From NCBI RefSeq assembly GCF_001645185.1, contig NZ_LXTQ01000030.1, positions 1-64,000 of the forward strand: a stretch of 64,000 bases of DNA, in the 5' to 3' direction. The notes below the pieces were generated by a model. It worked only from the letters and a program-made list of their open reading frames with translations, made no database searches and was not told the DNA's origin. Made by a program: the position numbers and the translations under genes. Position 1 is the first letter of the stretch. Each line of letters opens with the position of its first letter. This document shows, piece by piece, positions 47,690-57,292 of the stretch. The DNA comes from Methylobacillus sp. MM3. GTDB lineage: Bacteria; Pseudomonadota; Gammaproteobacteria; Burkholderiales; Methylophilaceae.

Positions 47690-47923
47690 TTAGGCACGAT
47701 CGCACAGATCATTCACGCCCTCTTGTTCGGCGCAATGGTCGCAGCAGAACATTCGACCGCTCTTCTCCAGACCGTGGCCGATGATGCGCACGCCACAGTG
47801 CTCGCAGGTAGGCGCCAGTGCATGAATGGCACATTCAAAGCTGTCGAACGTATGGGTCTTGCCTTGCAGCAAAACCTCAAAGGATTTGTCGTAGTCGTTT
47901 CCGCACGCCTCGCATTTAGCCAT
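47690..47923 (-). CDS. Metallothionein-like Cys/His-rich protein
   Basis: The 77-residue cytoplasmic protein has ten Cys/His-rich positions in two blocks: CEACGNDYDKSF at the start, and CEHCGVRIIGHGLEKSGRMFCCDHCAEQEG near the end. The second block resembles bacterial SmtA-type metallothioneins (CxxCxC, then YCC or FCC xxC), so zinc binding is likely. Between them lies HTFDSFECAIHAL. A strong AGGAGG precedes the ATG. It stands alone between dnaJ and a small lipoprotein gene. Zinc storage or a zinc-ribbon regulator role are both possible. Confidence 0.7.
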   Translation of the reverse strand: MAKCEACGNDYDKSFEVLLQGKTHTFDSFECAIHALAPTCEHCGVRIIGHGLEKSGRMFCCDHCAEQEGVNDLCDRA

Positions 47924-48084
47924 GGTGAACCTCCTAATTGGACCGTTACCCCTTACTTTAATATTTTCAGCGACGAGTGAATCGCTGTCCGTGCGCCGGC
48001 GTACATATGACAGGTGTATGCCACATCATTCGCGTGGAGCAGGTTTCCCATACCGCATACAACGCGACTTCAGGCGATACGACA

Positions 48085-48110
48085 CAAAAAAGCCGGCAAT
48101 CGCCGGCTTT
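48085..48110 (-). terminator. Terminator of the small lipoprotein gene
   Basis: On the minus strand: AAAGCCGGC-GATT-GCCGGCTTTTTTG, a 9-bp stem ending in T6, 24 bases past the stop at 48134. Confidence 0.9.
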
Positions 48111-48133
48111 CCTATTCCATTCTTCACGCAAAC

Positions 48134-48325
48134 TCAACGACAAATGCCCACATAATCCCCATGCTTCAAATGCGCATCTACTGCGGAATCCCCCACATAA
48201 AGCGTCTTCTTGCCCTTGTGGCACACCGGTGTCTTGTTATCCTGCTGCGGCTCCGCTGGGACAATCACGCAACCAGCCACCAAGCCAAACAAAGCCACTG
48301 CGGAAGCATATTTGATTACCGTCAT
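48134..48325 (-). CDS. Small lipoprotein, unknown function
   Basis: The 63-residue product has a lipoprotein signal (MTVIKYASAVALFGLVAGC, lipobox LVAGC). The mature part has two Cys and ends VCHKGKKTLYVGDSAVDAHLKHGDYVGICR, a motif (HKGK, V.AHL.HGD..G.C) that recurs in small exported proteins of environmental bacteria. Function is unknown. It has its own terminator downstream and lies beside gloA on the same strand, 41 bases away. Confidence 0.72.
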   Translation of the reverse strand: MTVIKYASAVALFGLVAGCVIVPAEPQQDNKTPVCHKGKKTLYVGDSAVDAHLKHGDYVGICR

Positions 48326-48366
48326 TTCGATCTCCGAAATAAATTATTGATGTTGGCCGCCGAAAC

Positions 48367-48762
48367 TTAATATCCGGCAGTACCTTTCTGTATGAACTCG
48401 ATCTTGTAGCCATCCGGATCCTGGATGAACGCGATCACCGTCGTGCCGTGCATCATCGGCCCGGCCTCGCGGATCACCTTGCCGCCTGCCGCCTTGACCT
48501 TGTCGCACGCCTGATAAGCGTCTTCGACCTCGATGGCGATGTGGCCGAACGCATTGCCGTGATCGTAGCTTTCGGTACCCCAGTTATGGGTCAGCTCAAG
48601 CACGGTATGATCGCGCTCGCCGCCATAGCCGACAAAAGCCAGTGTAAACTTGCCGTCGGGATAGTCTTCCCGGCGCAGCACCTGCATGCCGAGGATTTCG
48701 GTGTAGAACTTGATCGAGCGGTCCAGGTCTCCGACGCGGAGCATGGTATGAAGAATGCGCAT
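48367..48762 (-). CDS. gloA: Lactoylglutathione lyase (glyoxalase I)
   Basis: GloA converts the methylglyoxal-glutathione hemithioacetal to S-lactoylglutathione. The 131-residue protein starts [20 protein letters not shown] and has metal ligands H5, E56, H74 and E122 in positions equal to those of the nickel enzyme of E. coli. [20 protein letters not shown] and [15 protein letters not shown] are also diagnostic. AAGGAG precedes the ATG. A much longer in-frame upstream extension is antisense to mtfA and rejected. Confidence 0.96.
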   Translation of the reverse strand: MRILHTMLRVGDLDRSIKFYTEILGMQVLRREDYPDGKFTLAFVGYGGERDHTVLELTHNWGTESYDHGNAFGHIAIEVEDAYQACDKVKAAGGKVIREAGPMMHGTTVIAFIQDPDGYKIEFIQKGTAGY

Positions 48763-48823
48763 GGATTTTTCTCCTTTGTTCCCAGTTGCATGGATGTTCG
48801 TATTATCCCCGTAAAATAGCGTC

Positions 48824-49588
48824 ATGGGCATCTTCAAAAACTGGCTGCGCAAACGCACCCTCGCACGACATGCTATTCCGCCATCCGCCTGGCTGGCGGC
48901 GGTCAATGGCTTGCCGCTGCTTGCCGGACTGGACGCACAGGCGCTGGAGCGCTTGCGCGCTCTGGCCAGCCTGTTTCTGCGTGAGAAAAGCCTGGAGCCG
49001 GTGCAAGGGCTGGCACTCACGGAAGCAATGCGCATACACCTCGCCGCGCAAGCCTCGCTCCCCATTCTGAATCTCGGTATCGACTGGTACGGCGGCTGGA
49101 AATCCATTGTCCTGTATCCGGGCGAGTTCGCCACACGCCAGGAGTGGACGGATGAATATGGTCTCGTCCATTCCAGGCGCGAAATCCGTATCGGCGAAGC
49201 CTGGCAGCGCGGGCCGGTAGTATTGTCCTGGGCGGATGTCGCTGCCTCGGGCGGATGTGAAGGCTATAACGCGGTGATCCACGAGCTGGCGCATAAGCTG
49301 GACTACAGCAGCGGCAGCGTCAATGGCTGTCCGGCATTGCATGATGGCATGCGCGTGCGGAACTGGCGGGCGGCGTTCGAGCCGGCCTATGAGGATTTAC
49401 GCAAACGCGTCGACCGCGGCGAGGATACCGCACTCGATCCATACGGGACAGTAGCGCCGGAAGAGTTTTTTGCGGTGATGAGCGAACATTTTTTCGAAAC
49501 GCCGAGCTTGCTGAAACGCGAATATCCGGCGGTGTATGAACAACTGAGATTGTTCTACCGGCAAGATCCGGCAGAACGTCTTGGATGA
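48824..49588 (+). CDS. mtfA: Zinc peptidase MtfA
   Basis: MtfA (peptidase family M90) binds the glucose repressor Mlc in enterobacteria and has aminopeptidase activity. The 254-residue protein has the zinc motif HELAHKLD at 153-160, preceded by [17 protein letters not shown] and followed by [15 protein letters not shown], which holds the third ligand glutamate region. It begins [16 protein letters not shown]. Mlc itself is usually absent outside enterobacteria, so the partner here is unknown. Confidence 0.88.
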   Translation: MGIFKNWLRKRTLARHAIPPSAWLAAVNGLPLLAGLDAQALERLRALASLFLREKSLEPVQGLALTEAMRIHLAAQASLPILNLGIDWYGGWKSIVLYPGEFATRQEWTDEYGLVHSRREIRIGEAWQRGPVVLSWADVAASGGCEGYNAVIHELAHKLDYSSGSVNGCPALHDGMRVRNWRAAFEPAYEDLRKRVDRGEDTALDPYGTVAPEEFFAVMSEHFFETPSLLKREYPAVYEQLRLFYRQDPAERLG

Positions 49589-49849
<261 letters not shown>

Positions 49850-49860
49850 TCAAAACTCCA

Positions 49861-50346
49861 TCAGCGGTTGCGCATCTTGCGCTGCAACGATTCCTGCACC
49901 AGCGGCGAAACAAACTGGGATACGTCGCCACCCAGCACCGCAATTTCCCGCACCAGGCTGGCGGAAATGAACATGTACTGCTCCGCCGGTGTGAGGAATA
50001 AGGTTTCGACTTCGGGATAGAGTTTGCGGTTCATTCCCGCCAGTTGAAATTCGTATTCAAAATCGGATACCGCACGCAGGCCGCGCACTACCACGCTGGC
50101 ACCCTGCTCCCGCACAAACTGCATCAGCAGGCCGGAAAAACCCATCACGCGCACATTGGGACAATCGGCGAGAACTGCCGTCGCCAGCTCGACGCGCTCC
50201 GGCAAGTTAAAAAATGACTTCTTGGAGGTGTTGTCCGCCACCGCCACCACCACTTCGGAAAACAGGCCCGCGGCGCGGCGGACAATATCCTCATGGCCGC
50301 TGGTCAGCGGGTCGAAAGTACCGGGATAGACGGCTTTTGAATTCAT
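49861..50346 (-). CDS. coaD: Phosphopantetheine adenylyltransferase
   Basis: CoaD makes dephospho-CoA from phosphopantetheine and ATP. The 161-residue protein has [21 protein letters not shown] (T/HxGH site), [25 protein letters not shown] and [18 protein letters not shown]. The ATG at 50346 overlaps the rsmD stop by 4 bp (ATGA) and matches the family start; an ATG at 50355 would add three residues. It belongs to the operon M16-M16-rsmD-coaD-ferredoxin. Confidence 0.96.
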   Translation of the reverse strand: MNSKAVYPGTFDPLTSGHEDIVRRAAGLFSEVVVAVADNTSKKSFFNLPERVELATAVLADCPNVRVMGFSGLLMQFVREQGASVVVRGLRAVSDFEYEFQLAGMNRKLYPEVETLFLTPAEQYMFISASLVREIAVLGGDVSQFVSPLVQESLQRKMRNR

Positions 50347-50891
50347 GGATGACATTTTAACAGGTGATAGTGCACGCTACCCGCCTTACCGTGCTTGTAG
50401 ACTTGCCAATCCGGTCCATCCTGCAATGGTGATTCAGATTCGGCATAAACAACCCCATCGGGAGCCAGGTGCGGCGCCAGCAGCGGCAGGAGCTTTTCCA
50501 GCCAGCCCTGACCGAATGGCGGATCGAGGAAAATCACGTCGAACGGCTGCGTATCCTGAGCCAGGAATTGCAAGGCATCCATGCGGAGCAAGCGCACCTG
50601 GCCGGCTTTCAGCAATGCGGCATTGTCAGCCAATGCACGATGCACCGCCGGATTCTGCTCCACCATCGTCACTGAGGCCGCATAACGCGAGGCCGCTTCG
50701 AACCCGAGCGCTCCGCTGCCGGCAAACAAATCCAGGCAAGCCTTGCCGTGCAGCTCCTGTCCCAGCCAATTGAATAGGGTTTGGCGCACACGATCAGGCG
50801 TCGGACGCAGCCCGAGCGCATCCGGAAAACGCAGCATGCGGCTGCGCCATTCCCCGGCGTTGATGCGGACCTTATTTGCCGTTGCCGCCAA
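50343..50891 (-). CDS. rsmD: 16S rRNA m2G966 methyltransferase
   Basis: RsmD methylates G966 of 16S rRNA. The 182-residue SAM enzyme has [35 protein letters not shown] (family opening, in part), the SAM site [29 protein letters not shown] and the catalytic FLDPPFGQG. The start is taken as a TTG at 50891, which overlaps the end of the upstream M16 gene by 20 bp; no better start is visible. The rsmD-coaD pairing is common in proteobacteria. Confidence 0.93.
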   Translation of the reverse strand: MAATANKVRINAGEWRSRMLRFPDALGLRPTPDRVRQTLFNWLGQELHGKACLDLFAGSGALGFEAASRYAASVTMVEQNPAVHRALADNAALLKAGQVRLLRMDALQFLAQDTQPFDVIFLDPPFGQGWLEKLLPLLAPHLAPDGVVYAESESPLQDGPDWQVYKHGKAGSVHYHLLKCHP

Positions 50892-52176
50892 CGATCACCG
50901 TCACCATGTTCTGCGGCTTGACGCGCCGCGCAAATGCATCCTTGATCTGCGCCGTGGTCACCTTGGCGACTTCCTTGTTGAAGTCATCGAGGTAGGTCAG
51001 CGGCAAGCCATAGAAGCCGATCACCGCCAGGTAATCCAGGATCTTGCCATTGCTGTCGATACGCAACGGGAATCCGCCGATGATATTGTCCTTGGCCGCT
51101 TTCAGCTCCTTGGGCGTAGGGCCGGACTGGATGAATTTATCCAGCGTTTCGCGCACCACCTTGAGCGCGGCATCGGTCTGTTCGCGCTTGGTCTGCAAGC
51201 CGATCTGGAACGGCCCCGCTTCGCGCATCGGCATGAAGTAGCTGTAAACACTGTAGGCCAGCCCGCGCTTCTCGCGCACTTCTTCCGTCAGCAGCGACAC
51301 GAAACCGCCGCCGCCCAGAATGTAGTTGCCGACATAGAGTGGGAAATAATCGGGATCGCCACGCTTTACGCCGGGATAACCGAGCAGGATGTGCGATTGC
51401 GCGGCAGGATGCGAAATACGCGTTTCAACCGGGGCGCTCGGCAATGGCACAGGCGGAATCGCCGCTGCGGCTGCGCCTTCCGGCAGTCCGGAAGCCAACT
51501 GCTCGGCAATTGCTTCGGCCTGAGCACGAGTCACATCACCGATGATGGCGACTACCGCATTACCTCGCGTGTAGTGACTGCGATGAAAGGCGATCAAGTC
51601 GTCGCGTGTGATTTTTTCGACGGTTTCCGGCTCCATCATTTCGTCCAGCGCGTAGGGATGGCTGCCGAACAGAGCCTTGGAAAATGCCTTGCCGGAAATG
51701 CTCTCCGGCTGGGTGGCGGCTTCGCGCAGGCCAGCGATGGCGCGCGCTTTTTCGCGTTCGAGCACGGCTGCCGGAAAGTCAGGCTTTTGCAATAGCGTGG
51801 CGAGCAGTTCAAGCGCCGCGACACGCTCCCGCTCACTCGACAAGGTACGCAATTTGAGGCCCGCACGGTCCAGGTCGAACTCGCCGCCAGGCTGTGCGCC
51901 TATATCGGCAAAACGGTTGGAAATCTGGTCGTCGGTCAGCCCGCCCGCGCCGAGCGAAAGCATGCCCTGCGTCAGCCCCGCCACTCCAGCTTTTTCGGGC
52001 GTATCGAAGCTGCTGCCGGCAGCAAAATTGATACTCACGTCGAGGATGGGCAAGTCGTGGTTTTCCACGAAATACACCTTGGCGCCGGAAGCGCTTTGCC
52101 AATGCTGGATAGGCAGTGCCGCCTGCGCGGCCGCAGACATGGCCAGCGCAATAATCCCGAAAAACAGTCTAGTCAT
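50872..52176 (-). CDS. M16 peptidase-like protein without zinc motif
   Basis: The 434-residue protein starts with a signal peptide (MTRLFFGIIALAMSAAAQA) and has the M16 fold: LPILDVSINFAAGSSFDTPEKAGVAGLTQGMLSLG, then ALFGSHPYALDEMM and GLAYSVYSYFMP. At the place of the zinc motif HxxEH it has GVAGLTQGM, so it is a non-catalytic partner. In two-gene M16 systems the inactive subunit forms a clamshell with the active one. The ATG at 52176 is preferred over the upstream frame because of the signal peptide. Confidence 0.88.
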   Translation of the reverse strand: MTRLFFGIIALAMSAAAQAALPIQHWQSASGAKVYFVENHDLPILDVSINFAAGSSFDTPEKAGVAGLTQGMLSLGAGGLTDDQISNRFADIGAQPGGEFDLDRAGLKLRTLSSERERVAALELLATLLQKPDFPAAVLEREKARAIAGLREAATQPESISGKAFSKALFGSHPYALDEMMEPETVEKITRDDLIAFHRSHYTRGNAVVAIIGDVTRAQAEAIAEQLASGLPEGAAAAAIPPVPLPSAPVETRISHPAAQSHILLGYPGVKRGDPDYFPLYVGNYILGGGGFVSLLTEEVREKRGLAYSVYSYFMPMREAGPFQIGLQTKREQTDAALKVVRETLDKFIQSGPTPKELKAAKDNIIGGFPLRIDSNGKILDYLAVIGFYGLPLTYLDDFNKEVAKVTTAQIKDAFARRVKPQNMVTVIVGGNGK

Positions 52177-52216
52177 CGCATCCACTATGTTCTTGTTGGA
52201 AATTCCCCACGAAAAA

Positions 52217-53572
52217 TTAGTGCACATGCGGCACCTCCGGGGCTTGCGGCTTGTTTTCGTCTATCGGCTGCGGATCGAGGACGGCAACCGTCAACTGATC
52301 GTCAACCAGATATTTATTGGCGACGGCTTTGACCTGCTCGGCCGTCACGGCCTGCAAGCGCTTCGGGAACTCGTCAAGATCGCGCCATGAAAATCCGGTG
52401 CTTTCCAGCATGCCGATCTGCATGGCCTGGTAGAACATCGAGTCGCGCTGATACACATCGGCCGCGATCACCTGCGCCTTGACGCGCTGCAATTCGTCCT
52501 CGGTAATTCCATCTTCCTTCAGCTGCTCGATCTGGCTGCGAATCGCGAGTTCAAGATCCTCCACTGAGTGGCCTTCGCTCGGGGTACCGTCGAATTCGAA
52601 CAAGGCCGGGCCGCGATTGACCGCGTCGTAACCGGCACCGACATTGACGGCGATACGCTCGCGGCGCACCAACTCTCGGTTAAGGCGGGATGCCGGGTTG
52701 CCATCCAGCACGCCGGCGAGGATTTCCAGTGCATACGGCTCCCAGTCGTCGGCCTTGCTCAGCGATGGGGCATGGTAGGCCATTGCAATATAAGGCAGCT
52801 TGGCCGGCGCCTTGACCGTCACTCGCCGCTCACCCTTCTGCTCAGGCTCAACTTGCGGCTTGCGCTCGGGCAGCTTGCGCGCCTTCAGCGGGCCGAAGTA
52901 TTTCTTCGCGAGACGGAAAACTTCCTGCGGCTTGACGTCGCCTACCACCACCAGCGTGGCATTGTTGGGCGCATACCAGCGCTTATACCAGTCGCGGGCG
53001 TCCTGGGCATTCATGTTTACGAGATCGTTCATCCAGCCAATGACCGGGCGGGCGTAAGGATGCGCCTGCAAGGTTGCAGCCATCAACTGCTCGCCGACCA
53101 GCGCCTGCGGCTTGTCATCGGTGCGCCAGCGGCGCTCTTCCATGACCACCTGGATTTCCTTGGCAAACTCCTTGTCGGTCATGTTGAGATTGACCATGCG
53201 GTCGGATTCCAGCTTCATGGAAAGCTCAAGGTGAGATTTTTCCAGTTGCTGGAAGTACACGGTGTAATCGCGGCTGGTAAAGGCGTTTTCCTTGCCGCCT
53301 GCCGCCGCGACGATGCGCGAAAACTGGCCGGCCGGGACTTTTTTGGTGCCCTTGAACATCATGTGTTCCAGTACGTGCGCCACGCCGGTCGTACCGTTGA
53401 ACTCATCCACGCTTCCCGCCCGGTACCACACTTGAGACACCACGACAGGTGAACGGTGGTCTTCCTGCACCACCACCTTGAAGCCATTGGGAAGTTTCAT
53501 TTCCTGCATATTTCCGGCAAACGCCGCCGCCGGCAGGAATGCCAGCAGGATCAACCACCATCGAATCAGCAC
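52217..53572 (-). CDS. M16 zinc peptidase, exported
   Basis: The 451-residue protein has a signal peptide (MLIRWWLILLAFLPAAAFA) and the inverted zinc motif HVLEH at 66-70 (H66, E69, H70), followed by a downstream Glu in the stretch EIQVVMEERRWRTDD. It also has GKENAFTSRDYTVYFQ and RHP/YARP-type RP segments. It resembles periplasmic pitrilysin-family proteases, and pairs with the inactive partner 40 bp downstream. Substrates are unknown, but peptide degradation in the periplasm is likely. It is divergent from ftsY. Confidence 0.92.
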   Translation of the reverse strand: MLIRWWLILLAFLPAAAFAGNMQEMKLPNGFKVVVQEDHRSPVVVSQVWYRAGSVDEFNGTTGVAHVLEHMMFKGTKKVPAGQFSRIVAAAGGKENAFTSRDYTVYFQQLEKSHLELSMKLESDRMVNLNMTDKEFAKEIQVVMEERRWRTDDKPQALVGEQLMAATLQAHPYARPVIGWMNDLVNMNAQDARDWYKRWYAPNNATLVVVGDVKPQEVFRLAKKYFGPLKARKLPERKPQVEPEQKGERRVTVKAPAKLPYIAMAYHAPSLSKADDWEPYALEILAGVLDGNPASRLNRELVRRERIAVNVGAGYDAVNRGPALFEFDGTPSEGHSVEDLELAIRSQIEQLKEDGITEDELQRVKAQVIAADVYQRDSMFYQAMQIGMLESTGFSWRDLDEFPKRLQAVTAEQVKAVANKYLVDDQLTVAVLDPQPIDENKPQAPEVPHVH

Positions 53573-53704
53573 GTTCAGTTCTCCGTTTTTTGTCGATTAT
53601 ACCTTCTGCACAGCTCAGTCTCGGCACTGCGCAGGCTTTATGACTGAGTATCCGTCCTCAAGTTCTGATTAGCGCGCAACTCCCATTCCGAATAAAATAG
53701 CCAC

Positions 53705-54664
53705 ATGCTTAATTTCTTCAAAAAGAACAAGGACGAATCCCCTTCCCCTGAACCCAAGGCCAGTTGGGCCGAACGGCTCAAGCAAGGGCTCACTCGCACC
53801 CGCACCCAGCTGGGCAACCAGCTCGGCGGACTATTCGGCGGCGGCAAGATCGACGAAGAGGTCTACGAGGAACTCGAATCCATCCTGCTCACTGCCGATG
53901 TCGGCGTCGGTGCAACGCAAGCGCTGCTCGAACAGGTGCGTACCACGGTCAAACGCCAACATCTGACTGATACCACGCAATTGCGCGAGGCGTTGCAACA
54001 AGCCCTGATCGGGTTGCTCGAGCCTTTGGCGCAGCCGCTGGATACCGGCACACACAAGCCCTACGTGATCATGCTGGCCGGCGTCAACGGCGCCGGCAAG
54101 ACCACGACCATAGGCAAGCTTGCCTGGCGATTGCAGGCCGAAGGCAAATCCGTGCTGATCGCCGCCGGCGACACCTTCCGTGCCGCCGCCCGCGAGCAAC
54201 TCGCCGAATGGGGCGAGCGCAATCAGGTGCAAGTCATCTCGCAAACCGGCGGCGATCCGGCTGCGGTGATTTTCGATGCGGTCAACGCCGCCAAGGCGCG
54301 CGGCATCGATGTCGTGCTGGCCGATACCGCCGGACGCCTGCCGACCCAGCTCAACCTGATGGAAGAAATCCGCAAGGTGAAGCGCGTGATCGACAAGGCC
54401 TATCCCGGCGCCCCACACGAAATACTGCTGGTGCTGGACGCCAACACCGGGCAGAACGCCATCGCACAGGTCAAGGCTTTCGACGATGCGCTCGGCGTCA
54501 CCGGGCTAGCATTGACCAAACTGGACGGCACCGCGCGCGGCGGGGTGATTGCTGCCATCGCCAAGGAGCGGCCGATTCCGATTCGCTTCATCGGGGTTGG
54601 CGAACAACTCGACGATTTGCAGCCATTCGATGCGAAGGAATTCGTGGAGGCGCTGTTCTCGTGA
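53705..54664 (+). CDS. ftsY: Signal recognition particle receptor FtsY
   Basis: FtsY docks SRP-ribosome complexes at the membrane. The 319-residue protein has a short acidic/basic A-domain (MLNFFKKNKDESPSPEPKAS) and the NG GTPase with GVNGAGKTTTIGKLA, DTFRAAAREQLAEWGERN, DTAGRLPTQLNLMEEI and TKLDGTARGGVIAAI. The A domain is much shorter than in E. coli, as in many betaproteobacteria. It overlaps ftsE by GTGA, making the classical ftsY-ftsE-ftsX operon. Confidence 0.97.
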   Translation: MLNFFKKNKDESPSPEPKASWAERLKQGLTRTRTQLGNQLGGLFGGGKIDEEVYEELESILLTADVGVGATQALLEQVRTTVKRQHLTDTTQLREALQQALIGLLEPLAQPLDTGTHKPYVIMLAGVNGAGKTTTIGKLAWRLQAEGKSVLIAAGDTFRAAAREQLAEWGERNQVQVISQTGGDPAAVIFDAVNAAKARGIDVVLADTAGRLPTQLNLMEEIRKVKRVIDKAYPGAPHEILLVLDANTGQNAIAQVKAFDDALGVTGLALTKLDGTARGGVIAAIAKERPIPIRFIGVGEQLDDLQPFDAKEFVEALFS

Positions 54665-55311
54665 TCAAGTTCGACCGTGTCGGCAAGCTGTATCCAGGTG
54701 GTTACGAAGCGTTGAAAAACCTCTCCTTCGAAATCGAAAAAGGCGAGCTGGTGTTCGTCACCGGCCATTCCGGTGCCGGCAAAAGCACACTCTTGAAACT
54801 CATTGCCGCGCTGGAGCGCCCCACCGCCGGCACCGTGCTGATCGGCAACCAGAATGTCAGCAAGCTGCGCCGGGCAGCCGTGCCATTCCTGCGGCGCAAA
54901 TTCGGGCTGGTGTTCCAGGATCACAAGCTGCTTTACGACCGCACGGTGTTCGATAACGTCGCCTTGCCGCTGCACATCAATGGCGTCGTCGGCCATGAGG
55001 CCGGCAAGCGCATTCGCGCCGCATTGGACAAGGTTGGCCTGCTGAGCCGCGAAAAAGCAATGCCGATTACGCTGTCCGGCGGCGAGCAGCAGCGGCTCGC
55101 CATCGCCCGCGCAGTTGTCAGTCGGCCGGCGATTCTGATCGCGGACGAACCGACGGCCAACCTCGACGAAACCTATGCATCTGAAATCATGAAGCTTTTC
55201 CACTCCTTTCATCAGGTCGGTGTCACCGTATTGATCGCTACGCATGACGCGCATGGCAGCACGGAATTCGGCGGGCGTACGCTGCATCTGGCGCAGGGAG
55301 AACTACGATGA
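54661..55311 (+). CDS. ftsE: Cell division ATPase FtsE
   Basis: FtsE is the ATPase that, with FtsX, controls septal peptidoglycan hydrolases. The 216-residue ABC protein starts with a GTG ([19 protein letters not shown]), and has Walker [10 protein letters not shown], the FtsE-typical [22 protein letters not shown], signature [16 protein letters not shown] and Walker [13 protein letters not shown]. It overlaps ftsY and ftsX by 4 bp each. Confidence 0.97.
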   Translation: MIKFDRVGKLYPGGYEALKNLSFEIEKGELVFVTGHSGAGKSTLLKLIAALERPTAGTVLIGNQNVSKLRRAAVPFLRRKFGLVFQDHKLLYDRTVFDNVALPLHINGVVGHEAGKRIRAALDKVGLLSREKAMPITLSGGEQQRLAIARAVVSRPAILIADEPTANLDETYASEIMKLFHSFHQVGVTVLIATHDAHGSTEFGGRTLHLAQGELR

Positions 55312-56219
55312 TCGGCCAAATGCTTGCGCAGCATCGTCTGGCCTTTTCGCTGGTTACCGCCCGCATGCGCCGCGCACCCTTGGCATTGCTGATGATGATT
55401 GCGGTCATCGGCGTCACGCTGTCGCTGCCGGCAATGCTTTACGTCGCGCTGGAAAACCTCCAGCGCCTCGCCGGCGGCTTCCAGACCGCGCCGCAAATCA
55501 GCCTTTTCCTCGCGATGAGCGCACCGGAGGATCAGAAAAAAGAAATCGACGCCCGTCTGGATAAGCACGATGGCATTGCGACGTACCGCTTCGTCAGCCG
55601 CGACGAGGCATGGCAGAAAATGCAGCAGAGCACGGGGCTGGCGGAGATTACCGGCGGGCTGGAGCAGAACCCGCTTCCCGACGCCTACGTCATTGAGACC
55701 AAGACCGGCGATCCCGCCGCCATAGAACGGCTGCAGCAGGAAATACAGCAATGGCCGGGCGTGGAGCATGCGCAACTCGATGCCGTCTGGATCAAGCGTT
55801 TGCATGGTCTGCTGGAACTCGGCAACAAACTGGTGCTGGTCATCGCCGGATTGCTGGGTTTCGCGCTGCTGATCATCACCGGCAACAGCATACGCCTGCA
55901 AATTGCCACCCAGCGCGAGGAAATCGAACTGAGCCGCCTGATCGGCGCGACCGACCGTTTCATCCGCCGCCCATTTCTATACGCCGGTACGCTTTATGGC
56001 ATCGGCGGCGGCCTGTCGGCTTTGCTGATCCTGGTTGGCGCGGTCTGGCTGTTCAACGAGTCAGTCGCCGAACTCGCTCGACTGTATGCATCGGACTTTC
56101 GGCTATTGATGCCGACCGCCGATGTCAGCCTCGCGCTGGTAGGCGGCTCGGCACTGCTGGGCTGGATAGGCTCCTACGTCGCCGTGAATCGTGCGCTAGC
56201 CGACATTGAGCGCTATTAG
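55308..56219 (+). CDS. ftsX: Cell division permease-like protein FtsX
   Basis: FtsX spans the membrane four times and signals to periplasmic amidase activators. The 303-residue protein has a cytoplasmic N-terminus, TM1 (LALLMMIAVIGVTLSLPAML), a periplasmic loop of about 115 residues (KHDGIATYRFVSRDEAWQ, GVEHAQLDAVWIKRLHG), and three TMs, with QREEIELSRLIGATDRFIRRPFLYAG between TM2 and TM3. The last TM ends in ALLGWIGSYVAVNRAL. Confidence 0.95.
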   Translation: MIGQMLAQHRLAFSLVTARMRRAPLALLMMIAVIGVTLSLPAMLYVALENLQRLAGGFQTAPQISLFLAMSAPEDQKKEIDARLDKHDGIATYRFVSRDEAWQKMQQSTGLAEITGGLEQNPLPDAYVIETKTGDPAAIERLQQEIQQWPGVEHAQLDAVWIKRLHGLLELGNKLVLVIAGLLGFALLIITGNSIRLQIATQREEIELSRLIGATDRFIRRPFLYAGTLYGIGGGLSALLILVGAVWLFNESVAELARLYASDFRLLMPTADVSLALVGGSALLGWIGSYVAVNRALADIERY

Positions 56220-56253
56220 CGCCGTAGGCGTCATCGCTTATACCGGCTCATTG

Positions 56254-57177
56254 TCACGGAATCTGGGATCTGGTTTGCACCAGATCGCTGCTCTCGAAAA
56301 GCTCGGCAATCCAGTCAATGAACGCCCGGACTTTGGTGGAAAGATGCCGGTTCTGCGGATACAGGGCATATATCGGCAAATCTTCGGAGAGATAGGTGCC
56401 GAGAACAATAACGAGTTTCCCCGATGCAATGCAGTCCTGCACCATGAAGGTAGGCAGCTGGACAATGCCAGCGCCTGCCAGCGCAGCCGCTGCACATGCA
56501 TCCCCGTCGTTAAGCATCAGCCGGCGGCGGCCGGAGACCAGGGTTTTGCTGCCGTCCTTGGAAAAATCGAATTCGAAAACCTTGGCGGTTTTTGAAGAAA
56601 AATAATGCACGCCCATGTGGCGTTCGATATCCGCCGGCGTCTCGGGCATGCCGAACTCCGCCACATAAGCCGGACTGGCGCAGGTAACAAATTTGAGCGA
56701 CCCCACCCTTCGCGCCACCAGCGAGAGATCGGTAATCTCGCCGCCCCGGATCACGCAATCGACACCCTCCTCCAACAGATCGACCGGCCTGTCGTTGCAG
56801 CCAACTTCCAAATCGATCTCTGGATACCGACGGAAAAAATCCGCCAACGCCGGAATGATGATGCGCCGGCCAATCGACCCAGGCACATCCACGCGCAGCC
56901 GTCCTTTCGGGCTCGCCGTCGCCTGGCTGACCAGCGATTCAGTTTCCTCGAGTTCTTGCAGCAATCGCACGGCGCGCTCGTAGTAGGCGGCGCCGTCGGT
57001 AGTAACACTGACGCGCCGGGTCGTCCGGTTGAGCAATTTGACGCGCAACCGCGATTCCAGCGCCAGCACCTGCGCCGAAACCGTGGTTTTAGGCAGGCTC
57101 AGTGAAAGCGCCGCCTTGGTGAAGCTCGCCAGTTCCACAACCCGGGTAAACGCAAGCATGGCATCAAAGCGGTCCAT
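56254..57177 (-). CDS. LysR-type transcriptional regulator
   Basis: The 307-residue regulator has an N-terminal winged helix-turn-helix (DAMLAFTRVVELASFTKAALSLSLPKTTVSAQVLALE) and an effector domain with GRLRVDVPGSIGRRIIIPALADFF and VDCVIRGGEITDLSLVARRVG. This type belongs to the CrgA/AaeR-like group with the short-sugar or aromatic effector pocket, but the ligand is unknown. It follows argC in the same direction, 115 bp away, with a palindrome just upstream of its start. It may regulate itself and the respiratory genes; that is inference. Confidence 0.9.
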   Translation of the reverse strand: MDRFDAMLAFTRVVELASFTKAALSLSLPKTTVSAQVLALESRLRVKLLNRTTRRVSVTTDGAAYYERAVRLLQELEETESLVSQATASPKGRLRVDVPGSIGRRIIIPALADFFRRYPEIDLEVGCNDRPVDLLEEGVDCVIRGGEITDLSLVARRVGSLKFVTCASPAYVAEFGMPETPADIERHMGVHYFSSKTAKVFEFDFSKDGSKTLVSGRRRLMLNDGDACAAAALAGAGIVQLPTFMVQDCIASGKLVIVLGTYLSEDLPIYALYPQNRHLSTKVRAFIDWIAELFESSDLVQTRSQIP

Positions 57178-57192
57178 TTAGCCAACCCCTAT

Positions 57193-57211
57193 TGTTCAAT
57201 CTTATTGGACA
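57193..57211. promoter_or_regulatory. Palindrome upstream of the LysR gene
   Basis: TGTTCAA-TCTTA-TTGGACA is an inverted repeat with one mismatch in 7, lying 16-34 bases before the LysR ATG. The T-N11-A-type spacing fits a LysR operator for autoregulation. Confidence 0.45.
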
Positions 57212-57292
57212 GAATTGCTAATGATAGCGCTTTTATACATATTTAATGCATAAGTGGAGTTTTGCAGTGCAATCCTGAAGGGCCAAGACCCG

